Shown here one piece after another: positions 19,617 to 23,005 of a DNA stretch of 23,005 nucleotides. A program made the position numbers and the translations under genes. How positions within the stretch are numbered: the first letter of the stretch is position 1; each line of letters starts with the position of its first letter. The notes below the pieces were generated by a model. That model searched no databases. It had not been told where the DNA came from and saw only the letters and a program-made list of their open reading frames with translations. Origin of the DNA: Mucidula mucida (lineage: Eukaryota; Basidiomycota; Agaricomycetes; Agaricales; Physalacriaceae); the NCBI GenBank assembly GCA_015501055.1, contig JADNYV010000539.1, forward strand, positions 1-23,005. Reading direction: 5' to 3'.

Positions 19617-20275
19617 ATGGACACCAATTCCAAGTGCTATATCTTAGAGGACTCTTTTGGATTAGACGCTCGTTTGTATGATTCTGGCCTATTAGTATTC
19701 TCTGGGGAAGCACCGTCATTCCAGAGTGACTCATGATCGAACTGCTTGCGTTCTTGCTCCTTGCTCTGCTATCGCGCATGTCAAAGCAGACCTCTTCACC
19801 ACTCCACCCCTTGGCTCCATCCTCATCCATGCTTGTAACAGTGTAGGCTCCTGGGGAGCTGGCATCGCCGTTGGATTTCGCGAGAACTTTCCCGACGCGT
19901 TTGTCGTTTACACTGCAAATCTCATAGCAAAGAAGAGCTGCTAGGAACCTGCTTGCTGATACCGGGAGAGCGTTACGATGTGGCATGTTTATTTACATCC
20001 AAGGCATACGGGAAGAGCAAGGATAAACCGGAGCAAATCTTGGCCTCTACGCGTTTGGCGGTACAAGACCTGTTGAGCCAAAATACGACGGGAAAGGAGT
20101 TGCATTCTTGGTTGGTCTTTCATATATTTGATCCTCACAATTACTGAAGCCTGGTGTTGTTCTTAGTAAGATCAACTCTGGTAAATTTGGGGTTCCATGG
20201 GAAGAAACAGAAGCAGTATTGCAGGAAATCGGGGTGACAATGACGATTTACGAACCCATAGTTCCACCGACATGA
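19617..20275 (+). CDS. POA1: ADP-ribose 1''-phosphate phosphatase, macro domain (Poa1-like), 184 aa, three exons, one frameshift
   Basis: Poa1 dephosphorylates ADP-ribose 1''-phosphate, a by-product of tRNA splicing; the macro domain binds the ADP-ribose. Exons are 19617-19675, 19725-20110 and 20167-20275, with introns of 49 and 56 nt. Motifs: [20 protein letters not shown], then [16 protein letters not shown] (the ADP-ribose-binding loop with the GxWGxGIA signature), [21 protein letters not shown] and [16 protein letters not shown]. Last comes [18 protein letters not shown], the family's SG-(K/L)FGVPWE block. The frame breaks at 19917-19919: the segment up to FVVYTA and the segment from SKEELLGT are offset by one base, as if one A were missing. 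Read literally, the product ends at 19944 and lacks half of the domain. The length after correction matches yeast Poa1. The first exon is the least certain part. Confidence 0.85.
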
Positions 20276-20382
20276 TCCAGAATATACAGTGTACATTTGT
20301 TAGATTCTAGTTGGGTCTTTCACTGAGATGATCTGTTTGCACAGCCACACTCATATCTTCCTTCCTTACCATCACTACCTCA

Positions 20383-21341
20383 ATGGATAACGCGTCGTCC
20401 AGCACTGCGCCGCCGAGCTCATCGTCTACTGCACCGCCGACCAGGGGTAGAGGCCGCGGCCGCGGTCGCGGTCGTGGCGCAACTACAATATCTCTGGCCG
20501 ACACCTCGGCGCCACCATCAGAGGCACTCCGCGGTCGCGGTCGCGGCAAATCTCGCGGCGGTCTTGGAAAATATCTACGCGCTCGTGGCCGTGGGACGAG
20601 GGTCTGGCCGACCAGCGGAATTCCACGAGCGACTCTTGCTAGACGGCGACCAAGTTAAACAGACCGAAGAGGACGACGAAGAAGAGCAGCGAGAACGCGC
20701 TCAGAAATACTCGCGGAGGAAAATGGGAACGAATACAGACAGGTATAAAGAAGAAGAGCCGGAGCTGGACTCGGACGGTGAGTATTTATCATTTACCGTG
20801 GCGTGCTGCTGATTCCATTTCATAGGAGAACCAATCTTGCCTCCAGAAATCGACCTCTCGTCTTTCTTAAACCGCCAACTCAATATTGATGTCGACGCGC
20901 CAATACTACACACTAACGATATCGACGACGACGATGTAGACCATACTCTGGCGCATATATCATCACACGGCATCATCGATCCTAATCATGGCAAAGGCAA
21001 AATCGAGGAGATCGAATGGGACAACGATATGGACGAGATGACACGCCGAAAAAGCCGTCGCAGATGCTAATCGAGGTCGGGCTTCGTACTTGCTGCTTTT
21101 TTGTTGCTCACGATGGGTCAGAACTCACCTCCCGCTTCCGCGCCAAATCTTGAGAAACTGAAAAAGAAACCAATTGCGCCGACTGCGAGGGAGCGCAAGC
21201 AAGGTTGGGGACTGTCCACACCAGAAGCAAAGACCTAACCACCAGATAGAAGCATCACATGTTGTTGCGCCCGCCCTGCCGACAGAAGCAGGTTCGAAAT
21301 CCGAAAGACGAAGATGCAAGACTTTCTTGACGACTTGTTAA
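20383..21341 (+). CDS. RGG-rich N-terminus + acidic/charged protein, about 270 aa, four exons, three frameshifts
   Basis: Exons are 20383-20777, 20826-21075, 21122-21203 and 21253-21341, with introns of 46-49 nt. The N-terminus has a Ser/Pro start, then a (RG)n tract (RGRGRGRGRGRG, about residues 21-32) and more RGRG repeats up to residue 70. Tracts of this type bind RNA and are classical arginine methylation substrates. Next come RPAEFHERLLLDG, a Glu/Asp-rich stretch and YSRRKMGTNTDRY. Exon 2 gives PPEIDLSSFLNRQ and a very acidic segment. The C-terminus is basic (RFRAKS, EKLKKKPIAPTARERKQ, SERRRCKTFLTTC). Continuity needs one surplus base removed at three places: GGG 20593-20595, CC 21046-21047 and TT 21150-21151. 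All splice phases then agree. No named domain is recognised; the function is unknown. A methylation link with the PRMT3-like gene in this window is only a possibility. Confidence 0.62.
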
Positions 21342-21891
21342 CATGAATTACCAGTCGGCGAGATTATCATAGCTTGTATGTATGCGCTTTTTTCATCGTC
21401 AACGCGGTTTACCAAGAACGTGACAGATACTGTTTTGATATCTACGTGCCAGACTAATACGACGGATATCTACAGCATAAATGAGTGGCCACTGGTTCTT
21501 GGCTTGACTTTCAAGGTGCTCTGTTTGACATGAATCGTGCATGTCAAGATCACGAACCGCCGATGTAGGACACGCTGAGTATGCAACTAAACGCTTGACT
21601 TGTTAATCAAGTATTCTTGGTGTAAGTAAGTGTCCATATAGTCGATTTTTCCCTTATCACTTATGATCTAGGTTGGCTCAAGAACGGCTAGTTATCTTAT
21701 CTTTACACAGCCTGCGCTTAGTTTGCAGCCTTCGAGCTCATTACAATTGAATTCGGCTGAAGATCAGTTTGGCGCATGGCGGTGTCCATCAGGGATCCTC
21801 TATACGACAGGAAAGCGAGTACAAGCGCACCCGTTGGGATGAAGGTTGCATTATCCAGTACGACGATCAATCGTCCTTGACAACCTTGAGC
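21342..21891. other. Intergenic, no gene seen
   Basis: 550 bp between the RGG gene and the last F-box gene. The only structure noted is an imperfect palindrome (cttgacttgttaatcaag, about 21594-21611). No open frame with splice support was found. Confidence 0.5.
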
Positions 21892-23005
21892 ATGGCTCCT
21901 TGTTCTACTTTCAGACTCTCCCAACGCCTGTTAAATAAAAGGGAGGTGTGGTCCAGCTTTCAGCATTACATTTCTTCTAGCCCTTCTTATGCAACTCCTT
22001 CAAAGATCTCTATCTCGAACCCGTCTGAGGGAGACTCATTTGCTTCTCCAGTCTTCCCGACGGAGATCTTCAGCGAAATAATTCATCATGTACGTACAGA
22101 CGTTGTAGCGCTTCTCGTCTACTTGATGTCCTTTTGGATAGGTGGCCGTCTCAAGACGACCCCGGTATCGTAACCCCGACGACCCTGCTGCCTTCGACGC
22201 GCGATGGCAGGCGCAACATCCTTTCTTTAGGCTGCAGAATTTGCGCCTCGTCTCCAGAACCTTCGACAAGCTAGCGGCAGATTATCTCTTTTATCGCCTG
22301 ATCGTCAGCGGGTATACTAGTCACCAAAGTGATCTTTGGAGAGCACTTGCAGATGGCTCAACACGCCTGGGAAGTAGCGTGCGGAGGATCAACATCGCTC
22401 TCGGCAGTTTTTCTAGCGCGCACTCGCAAAGGAAGCTCAGAGAATCAATGCAACAGGAAATAGAGCTGTTGGAGCTAGTAGCACGTGCTATACCAAACCT
22501 ACCGCTCCTGGCAGAGGCAATGTGGGTACCTCTGAAATTTTCTGGCGATATACGCTGATACTCCTCTCAGTGTCAATCTGCAAGTTCGTTTCCCCGAGCC
22601 TGAAGAAGTCTATACCTACAGATATACCTATCAGAAACCTATCGTCACTGCGCAACATCTTGCGTGCTTAACCGCATGCTCGTAGGACTGGCTACCCTAC
22701 CTCGAGTCCCATTGAAGGTCTTGCAGATAAACGGCAGCGTCTCCGGGTTTCCTCCGGTAGTCGGCTTCACCGAACTAAAAGGGTTGACCATTCGTAATCC
22801 TCTTGATGCGGATATGGTCTCAGCACTGATCACTGATAATCCGCACCTCGACATTCTCACAATAAGCGCCCATTTCTTTCTCACCGTCGGTGATGTGCTT
22901 CCATCATTGCTGCCCAATGCAGACCACCGTTTGAAAGTCTTGAATCTAGAGCATCTTACATTTCTTCCCGGCGATGTTCCCCTTCTCATTCCCTTCATCA
23001 AAGAG
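21892..23005 (+). CDS. F-box/leucine-rich protein, partial (runs off the right edge), one frameshift
   Basis: Exons are 21892-22089, 22142-22521 and 22571-23005+, with introns of 52 and 49 nt (donors GTACGT and GTGGGT). The F-box begins FPTEIFSEIIHH at the end of exon 1. It is split by a roughly 28-residue insert (PRYRNPDDPAAFDARW...) before LQNLRLVSRTFDKLAADYLFYRLIV. Downstream are leucine-rich elements (ELLELVARAIPNLPLLAEA; LATLPRVPLKVLQING; ELKGLTIRNPLDADMVSALI; RLKVLNLEHLTFLPGDVP). The frame breaks around 22680-22685 (tgctcgtag), where one base appears to be missing between HLACLTACS and GLATLPRV. Literal reading stops at 22685. It is not closely similar to the other two F-box copies in the window. 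Like them it probably serves as an SCF substrate adaptor of unknown target. Confidence 0.72.

Noticed and set aside
19534..19986. 150-codon minus-strand frame
   Set aside because: It lies antisense to the macro-domain gene, whose family motifs are unmistakable on the plus strand.
20307..20549. 80-codon antisense frame rich in Pro/Arg
   Set aside because: It is the antisense shadow of the RG-repeat tract of the 20383 gene.
21290..21303. ggttcgaaatcc resembles a tRNA T-arm
   Set aside because: No matching anticodon arm or acceptor stem nearby, and it lies in the last exon of the RGG gene.

Overview
The window looks like nuclear DNA of a basidiomycete fungus, most likely an Agaricomycete. Genes are cut by many short GT-AG introns, nearly all 41-59 nt. 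Gene density is high on both strands, intergenic gaps run from about 90 to 1000 bp, and the families fit: PRMT3-type arginine methyltransferase, TDT transporter, isopenicillin-N-synthase-like oxygenase, POA1 macro protein and F-box proteins. No tRNA, rRNA, CRISPR array or bacterial-type operon was seen. Gene models were built by hand from splice sites and reading-frame phase. Family calls rest on remembered family signatures, not on a database search.

Layout. 1-252 (-): start of a protein resembling the N-terminus of a retroelement polyprotein, cut by the window edge. 649-944 and 1493-1867 (-): two small Ser/Thr-rich proteins in tandem. 2278-4257 (+): PRMT3-like methyltransferase. 4814-6024 (-): predicted secreted or single-pass membrane glycoprotein. 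6107-6305 (-): possible gene remnant. 6988-9424 (+): eleven-exon protein with four C2H2 fingers. 10231-11462 (+): unrecognised Cys-containing protein. 11610-12665 (+): F-box-like protein. 12752-13433 (-): HIT-family hydrolase, sharing a 110-bp promoter with a 12-exon Fe(II)/2-oxoglutarate oxygenase at 13544-15115 (+). 16143-17957 (+): SLAC1/TDT-type organic acid or sulfite transporter. 18148-19317 (-): decayed paralogue of the first F-box gene. 19617-20275 (+): ADP-ribose 1''-phosphate phosphatase (macro domain). 20383-21341 (+): RGG-rich acidic protein. 21892-23005 (+): second type of F-box/leucine-rich protein, open at the right edge.

The main structural observation is that several otherwise coherent genes each need one to three single-base corrections at short homopolymers to stay open: the glycoprotein, both F-box genes, the transporter, the macro protein and the RGG protein. 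PRMT3, the zinc-finger gene, the unknown gene, HIT and the oxygenase read cleanly. This is either assembly indel error or recent gene decay, and it determines how the products should be read. Nothing here is firmly a new system. The most distinctive biology is the phase-0 finger-splitting exons of the zinc-finger gene, a 7-nt exon that completes the metal-binding Asp codon of the oxygenase, and the inverted F-box gene/pseudogene pair flanking the HIT-oxygenase-transporter block.
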